Assembly (NCBI GenBank): GCA_965183855.1
Contig: CBCYMI010000018.1
Span: forward strand, 28,430-92,429
DNA from: CBCYMI01 sp965183855
Lineage (GTDB): Bacteria > Pseudomonadota > Alphaproteobacteria > Caulobacterales > Maricaulaceae
Direction: 5' to 3'
Length of the DNA: 64,000 nt
Part shown: piece after piece, positions 6,744 to 16,286 of the stretch
Numbering within the stretch: the first letter of the stretch is position 1
Layout: each line of letters starts with the position of its first letter
Program-made: the position numbers and the translations under genes
Notes under the pieces: generated by a model
Told to the model about the DNA's origin: nothing
Seen by the model: the letters and a program-made list of their open reading frames with translations, nothing else
The model's database searches: none

Positions 6744-7545
6744 GAGCCTGGTTTAGATAATCCAAAAATGTCAAATTTGCTGTATGACAATAAGCAACCC
6801 TATGATTCTATCTTCTGGCAGAAGGCATTGTAAATGACGTGTTTATAAGCAACCTAGCTTAGTTGAACTATTTGTCGCGAATGACCACGAGAACTGTATG
6901 CGATTTAGCAAAGGCAAATCTTCACTCGACAACATTTTTTACCATAAGAGTTGAGAAATGATTCGCTTTTAAACTTGAAAACGGAAGCTCTGTTTCTGAT
7001 GAGATAGAGAGTAATAGATCTTATTCTGACAGACACTACAAAGGAAATCATGACAAAGGCGCGACAGGAATATCTGGCTGTCTTTGGTTTGTTAAAACGT
7101 GGCGAAAAATCTATACAAGAATACTTATTCCATCAAGATGTACTATCTTCAACTTGCTAAAAAATGGTGAAAAAATTTACGTAAAAGTGATTGCAGATAC
7201 TTTCAGTAATATACTTTATTCCCGTTATTCAAGATATAAGTGTCTACTGAATTTTATTACATATATGGGATAGCTTGCGAGCATATGAGGTATTGGATAT
7301 GTCAGCATTTTACCATTATGGATTAGCCATGTTCAATGATTTACTGATAAGAAACATCATATCTAGGATTGAGAGTTTCTTAAGTCAAACAAAGCATTAT
7401 TTACGCAAAAATAACAATATTCCAAAAGAACCTTTTCATTTCTTCTTGAAAGAGCGTGAATTTAAGCTTGACTTCAAAAATCCAAATGAGCACGTTAATA
7501 CGTTCAAAAAATAAAAAAGAAAATACCTTATCTAGAACCAGCCCC
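6744..7545 (+). mobile_element. Second dead IS1595-family insertion sequence, with 8-bp target duplication
   Basis: An 802-bp element. Its left end GAGCCTGGTTTAGATAA matches the complement of its right end GGGGCTGGTTCTAGATAA at nearly all positions. Perfect 8-bp direct repeats AAGATTTT flank it (6736-6743 and 7546-7553). The plus-strand frame at 7275-7514 preserves the transposase C-terminus (YEVLDMSAFYHYGLAM, then IESFLSQTKHYLRKNNNIPKEPFHFFLKE). Upstream, broken frames show SDRHYKGNHDKG and FNLLKNGEKIYVKVIAD. Several frameshifts and stops make it non-functional. The inverted repeats differ in sequence from those of the element at 3639, so the two are different members of the family. The right duplication overlaps the stop codon of the neighbouring amidohydrolase gene. 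Confidence 0.8.
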
Positions 7546-7551
7546 AAGATT

Positions 7552-8940
7552 TTAATTAGGTGTTTTATAAATCATGCCTTGTTTCATTACAAAGTCAATA
7601 TTCAGAAGAGATCTATAATCTTCTAATGGATTTTCTTTAACGGCAATAATATCAGCATATTTTCCTTGCTCAATCGTTCCTGTATCAGTTAGAATTCCAA
7701 GATGATCTGCTGCATTTTTAGTTGCAATTATAATTGCTTCTTTCATACCAATTCCTGCTTCTGTTAAATATTGAAATTCTTTAGCATTATCTCCATGACG
7801 AGAAACACCAGAATCAGTTCCAAAAGCCAGATTAACCCCTTTTTTATATGCAATCTTAATCATGTTTTCCATTACAGGCGCAACTTGTTTTGCTTTTTTA
7901 CGAGAAGCCTCTGGCAACCATTCCCATTCATAAACGGTTTTTCCTGCCAATAAAGTAGGAATTAAATAAGCATTTTTTTGTTTAAATAACATAGCAGTTT
8001 TTTCATCTAAATAACTACCATGTTCAATAGAATCGATACCCGCTTTTAACGCAGATTCTATCCCTGTTTTTCCATGTGCATGCGCTGTAACTTTACGTCC
8101 CAACAAATGTGCCGTTTCTATAATTGCCTTTAATTCATCCTTGAAAAACTGCTGATCAACCCCTGCTTTTGTATTAGAAAGCACACCTCCTGTTGCCGTA
8201 ATCTTAATGACATCGGCACCACGTTTTACAGCTTCTCTAACTGCCTTCCGACAATTTGCAACTCCGTCACACGTATTTCTACCTTGCATTAAGTCAATAA
8301 TTTCCTGTTTATAACCATGAACATCTCCATGCCCTCCCGTTGGTGTAATCGCTCTACCAGAAGCCAGAATTCTAGGACCTGGAATTTTCCCCTTTTCAAT
8401 TGCATTTCTAAGCGCAAAAATCTCTTCTGTTCCGCCAACATCTTGAACCGTTGTAAACCCAGCTCTCAGTGTTCTTAAAGCATGCATGGCACCATTTAAA
8501 GCCTTGTCAGCCTGTGATTGGCGAACAGTTTTTAGAGCAATATCAGGACTAAATTCAAAAAGAAGATGGACATGGCTGTCAATCAGCCCTGGTAATATAA
8601 AATGCGTTTTCAGATTAATAATTTCTGCATTCTTTGGCGTATGATACCCATCCAGAATCTTCTCTATCCTTCCTTGATAAACAAGAATGGTCATTTCTTT
8701 TTTAACTTCCAGATTATCTCCTAATAAAACAGTTCCTGCTTGAAGAGCAATTCGTTTTTTTTGATAATCATGGTTAGAAGCCTGACCTGAAGAGGTCAGA
8801 AACAATACACTCAAAAAACATATTAATATAAAATAAAACCATGAAAGAGAATTATCTAAGAAAGCAAAATGAGATAAAAAACCAATCCTTTTAAATTTTC
8901 TATTTCCTTTTTTATATCTATTTATATCATCCATTGTCAT
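7552..8940 (-). CDS. Exported metal-dependent amidohydrolase (Xaa-Pro/Xaa-Arg dipeptidase-like)
   Basis: A 462-residue member of the amidohydrolase superfamily (PF01979). After a long basic N-terminus, a hydrophobic segment at about residues 33-52 (FYFILICFLSVLFLTSSGQA) predicts export to the periplasm. The metal-binding signature HVH appears in LPGLIDSHVHLL. The carbamylated-lysine region is in VIKITATGGVLS, the next ligands are HAHG and IEHG, and the final Asp is in FGTDSGV. The end GTIEQGKYADIIAV is typical of the family. Relatives hydrolyse dipeptides or imidazolone-type substrates; the substrate here cannot be told. The start at 8940 follows GGGAG at 5 nt. It is a single-gene unit; an IS element inserted right at its stop codon without changing the protein. 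Confidence 0.8.
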   Translation of the reverse strand: MTMDDINRYKKGNRKFKRIGFLSHFAFLDNSLSWFYFILICFLSVLFLTSSGQASNHDYQKKRIALQAGTVLLGDNLEVKKEMTILVYQGRIEKILDGYHTPKNAEIINLKTHFILPGLIDSHVHLLFEFSPDIALKTVRQSQADKALNGAMHALRTLRAGFTTVQDVGGTEEIFALRNAIEKGKIPGPRILASGRAITPTGGHGDVHGYKQEIIDLMQGRNTCDGVANCRKAVREAVKRGADVIKITATGGVLSNTKAGVDQQFFKDELKAIIETAHLLGRKVTAHAHGKTGIESALKAGIDSIEHGSYLDEKTAMLFKQKNAYLIPTLLAGKTVYEWEWLPEASRKKAKQVAPVMENMIKIAYKKGVNLAFGTDSGVSRHGDNAKEFQYLTEAGIGMKEAIIIATKNAADHLGILTDTGTIEQGKYADIIAVKENPLEDYRSLLNIDFVMKQGMIYKTPN

Positions 8941-9040
8941 TTTTCTCCCTCATAATGAACACAATAAGATATCATATTATTACATTTTTGATAAAGAGTT
9001 TGTTCTGAATATAAATCATTATATTATTTTTGAATATATT

Positions 9041-10339
9041 CTAAATATTATTTTTTTCATTAATATGGTTTAAAGCTCTAAAGGCAATATCATGACGATA
9101 AAACCCTTCTTCCCAATTAATGCTTTCCAAAGCCTGATACGCCCTTTCAACTGCAACGGACAAGCTTTCTGCTTTTGAGGCAATATTTAAAACACGCCCC
9201 CCTATTGCAATTAATTTATGATCTTCAGAATAACCCGTTCCCGCATGATATACATAAACATCACTCATCCGTTTTGCTTTATCAAGATAAGGAAGTACCA
9301 TATTTTTCCTGTAACTTCCAGGATAACCTTTAGAAGCAAGAACAATGACAACAACAGACTCTTCGAACCAGATGAGTTCTTCCTTTAATTCAGAAAGCGT
9401 TCCATTTGCACAGGCATATAAGAAAGGTAAAAGGTCAGATCTTAATCTCATCATAAGAACCTGACATTCAGGATCTCCAAATCGGACATTATATTCAATA
9501 AGTTTAGGTCCTGAATCTGTCATCATTAATCCTGCATATAACACCCCTTGATAAGGCGTGTTTTCTTCTAACATACCTTTAAGTGTTGGCTTTATAATGT
9601 CTTCCATTACCTGGTTTTTTTCCTCTTGGCTTAAATTAGGAACGGGAGAATATGCTCCCATTCCACCTGTATTTGGTCCTTCATCTCCATCATAGGCACG
9701 TTTGTGATCCTGAGCTGTTTCAAACGGAAGTGCTGTTTTACCATCACATAATGCAAAAAAAGATACTTCTTCTCCTTTAAGAAATTCTTCAATGACTAAA
9801 ATTTTTCCAGCTTGCCCAAATGCTCCTTTCAAAAAAGACGCGGCTTGCTCTTCTGCTTCTTGGAGTGTCTTACAAATCACCACACCTTTGCCAGCAGCTA
9901 AACCATCTGCTTTTAAAACATACGGTTTTTCAAATTGCCTAAGTGCAGATTTGGCTTTACTGATCGTATTAACCGTTATGGAACGAGCAGTTGGAATTTG
10001 ATATTTCCTACAAAATGCTTTGGTAAAAGCCTTGGATGTTTCTAATTGAGCTGCTGATTTCTCAGGACCAAAACAGGGAATGTTTTTTTCTCTTAATGCA
10101 TCTGCAATCCCTAAAGATAACGGAATTTCTGGGCCAACAACAACCAAATCCACAGATTCTCTTATTGCAAAATCAACCAGTTCAGATTTTTGATCTGCCT
10201 TAATATCAATAGAAACTCCAAGAGGAGCTGTTCCAGGATTTCCAGGAGCCATAATTAATGTTTTAATCAAAGGGCTTTGACTGATTTTCCAAGCCAAAGC
10301 ATGCTCTCTTCCTCCAGAGCCTACAACTAATACTTTCAT
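9041..10339 (-). CDS. purD: Phosphoribosylamine-glycine ligase
   Basis: A full-length 432-residue GARS enzyme, which joins phosphoribosylamine and glycine with ATP in the second step of de novo purine synthesis. The N-terminal domain begins MKVLVVGSGGREHALAWK. GPEIPLSLGIADAL and the ATP-grasp features KADGLAAGKGVV, GGMGAYSP and the metal-binding LIEYNVRFGDPE follow in order. It is cytoplasmic. It diverges from xseA, an arrangement common in alphaproteobacteria, with about 250 bp of promoter space between. Its presence implies that the organism still makes purines. No anomalies seen. Confidence 0.95.
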   Translation of the reverse strand: MKVLVVGSGGREHALAWKISQSPLIKTLIMAPGNPGTAPLGVSIDIKADQKSELVDFAIRESVDLVVVGPEIPLSLGIADALREKNIPCFGPEKSAAQLETSKAFTKAFCRKYQIPTARSITVNTISKAKSALRQFEKPYVLKADGLAAGKGVVICKTLQEAEEQAASFLKGAFGQAGKILVIEEFLKGEEVSFFALCDGKTALPFETAQDHKRAYDGDEGPNTGGMGAYSPVPNLSQEEKNQVMEDIIKPTLKGMLEENTPYQGVLYAGLMMTDSGPKLIEYNVRFGDPECQVLMMRLRSDLLPFLYACANGTLSELKEELIWFEESVVVIVLASKGYPGSYRKNMVLPYLDKAKRMSDVYVYHAGTGYSEDHKLIAIGGRVLNIASKAESLSVAVERAYQALESINWEEGFYRHDIAFRALNHINEKNNI

Positions 10340-10585
10340 CTTTTTTTTCCGCTTTTAAGGAGTGTATATTTAATCAATCATCTGATCTTATGAAAAAAAC
10401 AAAACAATCTCCAGTTTATTTTTCTTTTATTTTGATGTTAATCCAAAAATCAAATATATTTAATTCATATCCATACGATCTGACAAAACATATTCTGTTT
10501 TCTAAAAACGATCAAAATCAGATATTTCTCTCAATCTTTCAATCTCAAACATCACTTTTTTATGGAAAAAAAAATATAAATCCGT

Positions 10586-12022
10586 ATGATTGACGATATG
10601 GAAAAAGACAATACACCTATTTATACGGTCTCAGAGCTCTCTGTTTCTCTTAAACAGACAATAGAAACCAATTATTCAAATGTTAAAATTCGAGGAGAAT
10701 TTGGACGCATCACACGTGCGCAATCAGGTCATGTCTATCTGGATATGAAAGATGAAAAAGCTGTATTATCTGCGATTATATGGAAAGGAATTGCTTCAAA
10801 ATTACAACACAAACCAGAAGAAGGAATGGAAGTTATTGCAACAGGGCGTTTAACAATTTTCCAAGGACGTTCCCAATATCAGTTTATTATTGAACATTTT
10901 GAACTTGCAGGTATTGGTGCTTTAATGAAATTGCTGGAAGAACGTAAGAAAAAATTAGCAGAGCTTGGTTTTTTTAACCCTGAACATAAACAAAAACTGC
11001 CCTTTTGTCCCTCTGTTATCGGAGTGATTACCTCCCCAACAGGTGCCGTTATTCGAGATATTATTCATCGTATTTCAGACCGTTTCCCAGCACAAATTCT
11101 TCTTTGGTCTGTTCCTGTTCAAGGAAATGAAGCTTCAAAAGCAATCACAGAAGCAATTAATGGCTTTAATCAATTTCCAAAAACACTTCCTCATCCAGAG
11201 CTTATTCTCATTGCAAGAGGAGGAGGTTCGCTTGAAGATTTATGGGCATTCAATGAAGAAAATATTGTCAGGGCTGTTTTTAAAAGCCATATTCCTATTA
11301 TTTCTGCCATTGGTCATGAAACAGACTGGACATTGATTGATCTTGTCGCGGATTACAGAGCGCCAACACCAACAGGTGCTGCAGAAATAGCCGTTCCTGT
11401 CCGACTTGAAATGCTTGCTCAAACCAATGATCTTGGAACACGCATTAAAAAAGCCTTATTACGCAATTTAAAACAAAATCATACTGAGCTACACTCAATA
11501 AAAGCAAGATTTTCCAAACCAGATCGGTTTTTAAGTTTTCATAGACAATCTTTTGATCGCTTGTCAGAACGCTTTAAAATGAGTCTTTTAACCTATTTAC
11601 AAATACAACAACAAAAATTCCAAATTGCACAAAAAGGATTATCTTCTCGTTTGCTTCAAAATACATTAAATTACCAAAAACAGCAAATTGAGAACTATAA
11701 AACAAGATTGGAAGAGAGCATTAAGCGCTATCTTTCAAAATTAAATCTATCTTTTGATACAAACGCCAAACTTTTAGAAGCCATAAGCCATAAAGCTGTT
11801 TTAAAGCGTGGGTACGTCATTGCAAAAAAAATGACAACAGAGACAAATCATCAACTTATCAGACGCTCAAAACGCCTTAAAGAAAAAGATAAAATTTCTC
11901 TTTTGTTTTATGATGGAGAACGTCTCGCTGAAATTCTAGCTCCTTCCTCAAAAAAAACAACCGAAAGATCAAAAAAAAATAAAGATCAAGAAACACCTTC
12001 CATCCAAGGAAAGTTATTTTAA
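10586..12022 (+). CDS. xseA: Exodeoxyribonuclease VII large subunit
   Basis: A 478-residue protein that with the small subunit XseB degrades single-stranded DNA. An N-terminal OB-fold (residues about 10-105, VKIRGEFGRITRAQSGHVYLDMKD) is followed by the catalytic-domain phrases GVITSPTGAVIRDI, LILIARGGGSLEDLW and SAIGHETDWTLID. A coiled-coil-rich C-terminal part comes next, and a Lys-rich tail ends in QGKLF. ATG 10586 (MIDDMEKD) is taken; ATG 10598 is possible. It is divergent from purD and is followed, as in many alphaproteobacteria, by a DUF2093 gene and an M23 peptidase. xseB is not in the window. Confidence 0.93.
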   Translation: MIDDMEKDNTPIYTVSELSVSLKQTIETNYSNVKIRGEFGRITRAQSGHVYLDMKDEKAVLSAIIWKGIASKLQHKPEEGMEVIATGRLTIFQGRSQYQFIIEHFELAGIGALMKLLEERKKKLAELGFFNPEHKQKLPFCPSVIGVITSPTGAVIRDIIHRISDRFPAQILLWSVPVQGNEASKAITEAINGFNQFPKTLPHPELILIARGGGSLEDLWAFNEENIVRAVFKSHIPIISAIGHETDWTLIDLVADYRAPTPTGAAEIAVPVRLEMLAQTNDLGTRIKKALLRNLKQNHTELHSIKARFSKPDRFLSFHRQSFDRLSERFKMSLLTYLQIQQQKFQIAQKGLSSRLLQNTLNYQKQQIENYKTRLEESIKRYLSKLNLSFDTNAKLLEAISHKAVLKRGYVIAKKMTTETNHQLIRRSKRLKEKDKISLLFYDGERLAEILAPSSKKTTERSKKNKDQETPSIQGKLF

Positions 12023-12346
12023 CCCTGCAATAATGCTCATCAGAACATTTTTTTTGTTTCTGCACAAAATACTGACTGCTTCAATTAAATCGAATTATTA
12101 TTATGTAACCGCTTAATGGTGTTTTAATACAGGAAAGATTTTCTTTATAAAGATAGAAAAATCTAGAGAGCTAGTAATAAAACCTAGCAACCAATTTTTA
12201 TTTAACAGGTTTTTTTGTTTTTCAAGGATTGCTTTTATAATTTTATTGTTTTTAAACTTATCCTGTTTTTTATAAACTCTACCGTAAATTAAGGATAATA
12301 AAAGACACTTTTTAAAAATTTATGTGATCTAAAAAGGGCAATCTAT
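12023..12346. other. Gene-free stretch after xseA
   Basis: About 320 AT-rich bases with no ORF, tRNA or strong terminator recognised. It separates xseA from the DUF2093 gene, which more often follows closely, so the latter probably has its own promoter here. Confidence 0.5.
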
Positions 12347-12568
12347 ATGAAGAATATACAAGAAACAGAAGCGAAATTGGTTTATGGCAATAGCGATTAT
12401 GATATTATTGCTTATGGTGATTATGTCTTGTGTGCCGTGACAGGCCAGAAAATTCCATTACGTGAATTACGATATTGGAATGTTGAAAAACAAGAGGCTT
12501 ATTATGACGCCAAAATATCTCTTGATCGTCATATTCATTCCCAAATAGAAAAACCTTTATCAGACTAG
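12347..12568 (+). CDS. DUF2093 domain protein
   Basis: A 73-residue protein matching the short alphaproteobacterial DUF2093 family: YGNSDYDIIAYGDYVLCAVTGQKIPLRELRYWNVEKQEAYYDA contains the family core (xxGxYVxCAVTGxxIPLxxLRYWxVxxQEAY), written here as two overlapping halves of one domain. The conserved Cys and the LRYW/QEAY motifs are present. Function is unknown; the family is usually found between xseA and a peptidase gene, as here. An AAGGG about 10 nt before the ATG can serve as a ribosome site. Confidence 0.85.
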   Translation: MKNIQETEAKLVYGNSDYDIIAYGDYVLCAVTGQKIPLRELRYWNVEKQEAYYDAKISLDRHIHSQIEKPLSD

Positions 12569-12653
12569 TCTATCAAAATTGCTAGCTCTGGATTTTCGTT
12601 TAAATTGAAATGTTAATCTTGTTTTAGTCCTAAATAAATTGGAAATAATACTT

Positions 12654-13658
12654 ATGTATACCCTTTTAAAAAAACATCTAATCCTTTTAATTTCTATCAC
12701 CAGCATTTTTTGGAGCTTGACCAGTTTTTCAAATCCAATATCAAATCTTGAATGTGACGGTATTTTTAAGCAAGGCGGATTGCTGATTTGCAAGGGAGAG
12801 CCAAATGAGCACTTCTATATTATGGAATACAATACTCTCCCCTCACCCCTTTTATTAAATCAAACACAATGGTTTGAAAAACAAAAACTCTCAGATCTTT
12901 TATCTAAAGATACAAACCTTGAAACGATTAAAACCAGCAAAAATGGAATTGTTATTATTGGCTTGCATAAAACAGCACCTCAATATCTGGTAATTATCCA
13001 TAAAATGAACATAGCACAGTCTAAAAATCAATCTTCTCAATCTGGTTTTAATACCCTATCTACAAAAACCTATCATATTCAACCTCGCCAATATAAAATT
13101 GAAAAAATTAATGGTCTCCCAGCTCATAAAGTGACCCCAAAAACAGCACAACAAATTGAAAAAATAAAACAGGATTCTATTCTGAAAAAAAAGGGATTCT
13201 CACATTATGCACAAAAGGATTATTTTCTTGATGGCTTTATTATTCCTGCTAAAGGGAGAATTTCTGGCATTTATGGATCTCAAAGGATTCTTAATGGAAC
13301 GCCTAAAAATCCGCATTATGGTCTTGATATCGCAGCACAGAAAGGAAGCCCTGTTATTGCTCCTGCATCAGGTATTGTCACCCTTGCAAACCCAGATTTA
13401 TATTATGAAGGTGGATTGATTTTGATCGATCATGGACAAGGACTTATTTCTGCTTTTCTACACTTAAATACCCTTGATGTGAAAAAAGGAGATTATATAA
13501 AAAAAGGAGAAAAAATTGGTAGTATTGGAGCAACAGGAAGAGCAACAGGTCCACATTTAGATTGGCGTGTCAAATGGAAAAAAAGGCAAATTGACCCTGA
13601 ATTTTTGTTAAAAATGCAGCCTGTTTTTACTTCAAAACAAAAAAAACAACCTAAATAG
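12654..13658 (+). CDS. Exported M23-family (LytM-type) metallopeptidase
   Basis: About 334 residues. The ATG at 12654 is preferred to the TTG at 12639 because it directly begins a signal peptide (MYTLLKKHLILLISITSIFWSL ... FSNP). An unassigned N-terminal part is followed by the M23 domain at about residues 200-325. Metal-ligand His and Asp occur in HYGLDIA, the domain core is GSPVIAPASGIVTLA, and the second metal site is in SAFLHLN and GPHLDWRV. All expected ligands are present, so an active zinc endopeptidase cutting peptidoglycan cross-links in the periplasm is likely. It is 85 bp after the DUF2093 gene and probably cotranscribed with it. Confidence 0.88.
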   Translation: MYTLLKKHLILLISITSIFWSLTSFSNPISNLECDGIFKQGGLLICKGEPNEHFYIMEYNTLPSPLLLNQTQWFEKQKLSDLLSKDTNLETIKTSKNGIVIIGLHKTAPQYLVIIHKMNIAQSKNQSSQSGFNTLSTKTYHIQPRQYKIEKINGLPAHKVTPKTAQQIEKIKQDSILKKKGFSHYAQKDYFLDGFIIPAKGRISGIYGSQRILNGTPKNPHYGLDIAAQKGSPVIAPASGIVTLANPDLYYEGGLILIDHGQGLISAFLHLNTLDVKKGDYIKKGEKIGSIGATGRATGPHLDWRVKWKKRQIDPEFLLKMQPVFTSKQKKQPK

Positions 13659-13800
13659 CATAGATAAAAGGAACCGTATTTTTTATCTCCTGTCTAAAAA
13701 TTGATACATATTGCCTATTTAAGGGCTAAAACCAGACCCTATTACCACAAAACACCAGCTCTGCCCTTTAGAAGAAAATAATTTTTCCTTTATACTTGTC

Positions 13801-14631
13801 TTAAGAAAGATAATATTCTGGTCTACGGTCTCTGAAAAATCCCCAGCCTGCCCTTAACCGTTGGATTTGTTCAAAATCAAAACACGCTAGCTGAATTCCT
13901 GGCTGATGCGAATCCAGCTCTGCAATAATTTCTCCATAAGGATCGCAAATAAAAGAAGAACCATAGAAAATCTGGTTTTGTTCCTTACCGACCCTATTTG
14001 CTGTGGCAATGGGAACCATATTTGCAACAGCCTGTCCTTGCATTACCCGACGCCAGGGCTGTCGTGTGTTTAAATCAGGTTTTAAGGGTTCAGATCCAAT
14101 TGCCGTTGGGTATAATAAAATATCTGCTCCAAGCAGACACATTGAACGAGAAGCTTCTGGAAACCATTGATCCCAGCAAATACCAACACCTATTTTTCCA
14201 TAGGGAGTCTGCCATGCTTTAAACCCTGTATTTCCAGGTCTGAAATAAAATTTCTCCTGGTAACCAGCTCCATCTGGAATATGTGTTTTTCGGTAAAGCC
14301 CTAAAATACTCCCATCGACAGTAATCATCACAATAGTATTATAATAATGCACACCATCTCTTTCAAAGATAGAAACAGGAATAACCAAATTTAACTCTTT
14401 TGCCAATTTAGAAAATTCAAGAACACATGGATGCTCTTTCCAAGACCATGCATAATCAAAAAAACATTCATTTTGAACTTTACAAAAATAATGTCCTTGA
14501 ATAAGTTCAGGCAATACGATAATTTGAGCACCCTGTCTGGCAGCTTCTTTGATCTGATGTTTGATCATACTAATATTATTGTTTATATCTTCATCAAATT
14601 CAAGCTGAATAATCGCAATACAAACCTTCAT
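13801..14631 (-). CDS. aguB: N-carbamoylputrescine amidase
   Basis: A nitrilase-superfamily enzyme of about 276 residues. The catalytic Glu is in VLPELIQGHYF, the Lys in YRKTHIPDG, and the nucleophile Cys in GVGICWDQWFPEASR. The phrase ICWDQWFPEASR and the C-terminal RRPEYY are typical of AguB, which converts N-carbamoylputrescine to putrescine, CO2 and ammonia. Start: an ATG at 14643 has no ribosome site, whereas the ATG at 14631 (MKVCIA) is preceded by GGAAAAG, so I use the latter. aguA lies two genes upstream on the same strand, so the pair forms the agmatine route to putrescine. Confidence 0.9.
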   Translation of the reverse strand: MKVCIAIIQLEFDEDINNNISMIKHQIKEAARQGAQIIVLPELIQGHYFCKVQNECFFDYAWSWKEHPCVLEFSKLAKELNLVIPVSIFERDGVHYYNTIVMITVDGSILGLYRKTHIPDGAGYQEKFYFRPGNTGFKAWQTPYGKIGVGICWDQWFPEASRSMCLLGADILLYPTAIGSEPLKPDLNTRQPWRRVMQGQAVANMVPIATANRVGKEQNQIFYGSSFICDPYGEIIAELDSHQPGIQLACFDFEQIQRLRAGWGFFRDRRPEYYLS

Positions 14632-14671
14632 TTTCTTTTCCATAAGAGCTTAAGTTTCAAAACACTCAATA

Positions 14672-14935
14672 TTAACCGCTATAGGATTTAGGAATTGGTA
14701 ATTTTTCTTTATCTTTGTATTCGACCTGAATCCATGCTTTAAAAGCGTCTTTTGCTTCTAAAAGTGCTTCTTCTATACTATCTCCATCTGCAATACATCC
14801 TGGCAAATCAGGAAAACTTACCAAAAATCCACCACCTTCATCTTTGGGAATAGGAGCCAAAAAGATTGGATAATCTTCCATTTTAACTGAATGCTTCTCA
14901 AATTCAACTGGATTGATTTTATGTTCTGTTTTCAT
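14672..14935 (-). CDS. Orphan HicB-family antitoxin-like protein
   Basis: An 87-residue protein with the HicB core: YPIFLAPIPKDEGGGFLVSFPDLPGC, then DGDSIEEALLEAKDAFKAW. This is the RNase-H-like fold of HicB antitoxins (PF15919 type). The visible C-terminus is short and I see no clear ribbon-helix-helix or HTH DNA-binding domain. No HicA toxin (a small dsRBD-like protein with a catalytic His) is encoded on either side; the flanks are aguA and aguB. AAGGAG 8 nt before the ATG suggests it is well translated. It may be a solitary antitoxin, or a HicB-like protein serving a toxin elsewhere. Confidence 0.8.
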   Translation of the reverse strand: MKTEHKINPVEFEKHSVKMEDYPIFLAPIPKDEGGGFLVSFPDLPGCIADGDSIEEALLEAKDAFKAWIQVEYKDKEKLPIPKSYSG

Positions 14936-15069
14936 TTACGTTTCTCCTTCAGTCAATCTAATTAAATATTCTATATAGACCAGACGATAATAAACACTAT
15001 TAAACATGATTGGGTAAAAAATAAACCCATCTCTCAAGGAGATCGTTACAGAATTGTTTATTTGTCATC

Positions 15070-16089
15070 TTATTTAACCTGTTTCCATTGATGTTGAGAA
15101 ATACAATGAAAACTCCCCCCACCTGTTAATAAAGCAGAAGATGGAAATCCAATGACTTTATACGCTTTAAAAATTTCTGATAAACTCTTTAATGCTTCCC
15201 GTCCACAAGCCAAATCATAAACAGGCATGATAACAGAATTTGGCGTTAGAATCATATTCATATGACTAGCTGGCATAATAGAGTGTGATGCATCCAAGAT
15301 CCGACCTGGGGAAATAATCTCTGCAAATTCAATAGGGGCTCCATTTGCATCTCTTGCTTTATCAAGTTCTCTCCTGACATGATCATAAATTGCCAAATTA
15401 GGATCCTGTTGATCTTTCGGCTTTTGGCAAACAACCAGACCTGGTCTTACAAACCGAACCAGATTATCAACATGCCCGTCTGTATGATCAAAAACAAGAC
15501 CCTCATCTAACCAAATAACACGTTCAATTCCCAATGTTTTCTTTAAGATCCGTTCAATATCACGTTCACTTAAATTTGGATTGCGGTTTTTATTAAGCAA
15601 GCATTGCCTGGTTGTAATTAATGTTCCCTGACCATCTCCTTCCAAAGCGCCTCCTTCACAGATAAAATCATCTATGGAAATAATATCCATATCCATGCTT
15701 TGGGCAAGCCTAATTGCAAAATCCTGATCATCTGGAAAGAGATATTTTTGTCCCCATCCATTAAATTGAAAACAAACTGCCTTTATTCCAAATTGAGTTT
15801 GAACAAACAAAGGAGCAATATCCCGTAACCATATATCTCCAAATTTGAGCTCAATTATGCGATTTAAATTTATTTTTTTTTGTTTAAAACAAGATTCTGC
15901 CTGTTGATATGCATGGGCATGATGAACAATTAAGCTTACTGGAATGCGATTTTCTTCCAAACAAGAGATCAAATTTAAAACTTCATTTTGTGCCGTCTCT
16001 AATTTATCTTTCCATAAATTTGGATCGGATGGCCAAGCGAGCCAAAGGGTTTCCAGTTCTGAAGTTTCATGAGGCCAAATATTTAGCAT
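15070..16089 (-). CDS. aguA: Agmatine deiminase
   Basis: A 339-residue member of the guanidino-group-modifying (PAD-like) family; it hydrolyses agmatine to N-carbamoylputrescine and ammonia. Motifs in order: GDIWLRDIAP, the EGGALEGDGQGT substrate loop, FDHTDGHVDN with the catalytic His/Asp, and GGGSFHCIS with the nucleophile Cys near the C-terminus. All key residues are present and length is normal. It is upstream of aguB on the same strand with an orphan hicB inserted between, the three probably forming one transcript. No arginine decarboxylase is in the window, so agmatine may come from elsewhere in the genome or from outside. Confidence 0.92.
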   Translation of the reverse strand: MLNIWPHETSELETLWLAWPSDPNLWKDKLETAQNEVLNLISCLEENRIPVSLIVHHAHAYQQAESCFKQKKINLNRIIELKFGDIWLRDIAPLFVQTQFGIKAVCFQFNGWGQKYLFPDDQDFAIRLAQSMDMDIISIDDFICEGGALEGDGQGTLITTRQCLLNKNRNPNLSERDIERILKKTLGIERVIWLDEGLVFDHTDGHVDNLVRFVRPGLVVCQKPKDQQDPNLAIYDHVRRELDKARDANGAPIEFAEIISPGRILDASHSIMPASHMNMILTPNSVIMPVYDLACGREALKSLSEIFKAYKVIGFPSSALLTGGGSFHCISQHQWKQVK

Positions 16090-16286
16090 ACCATAATCCT
16101 ATACGTGTTTTCTAACATGACTCATTTTATAAATGATCTAAATTTAAGGTTTTGAAAACTCAAAAAGCAATTAATATAACTCCATTCCAATAGTTAAAGC
16201 TAGACATTAAACTAGGGTTGATTTAACACATGAAAAACAATATTTTCAAATTAATAATAATCTGAAACCTCTGTTTGGATGTTTAA

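Noticed and set aside
4515..7545. The two IS relics plus the secreted protein gene as a composite transposon
   Set aside because: Each relic has its own 8-bp duplication and different inverted repeats, so they inserted independently.
10390..10593. Plus-strand frame of 67 codons before xseA
   Set aside because: Lies in the purD/xseA promoter region, AT-driven composition, no motif; overlaps the xseA start.
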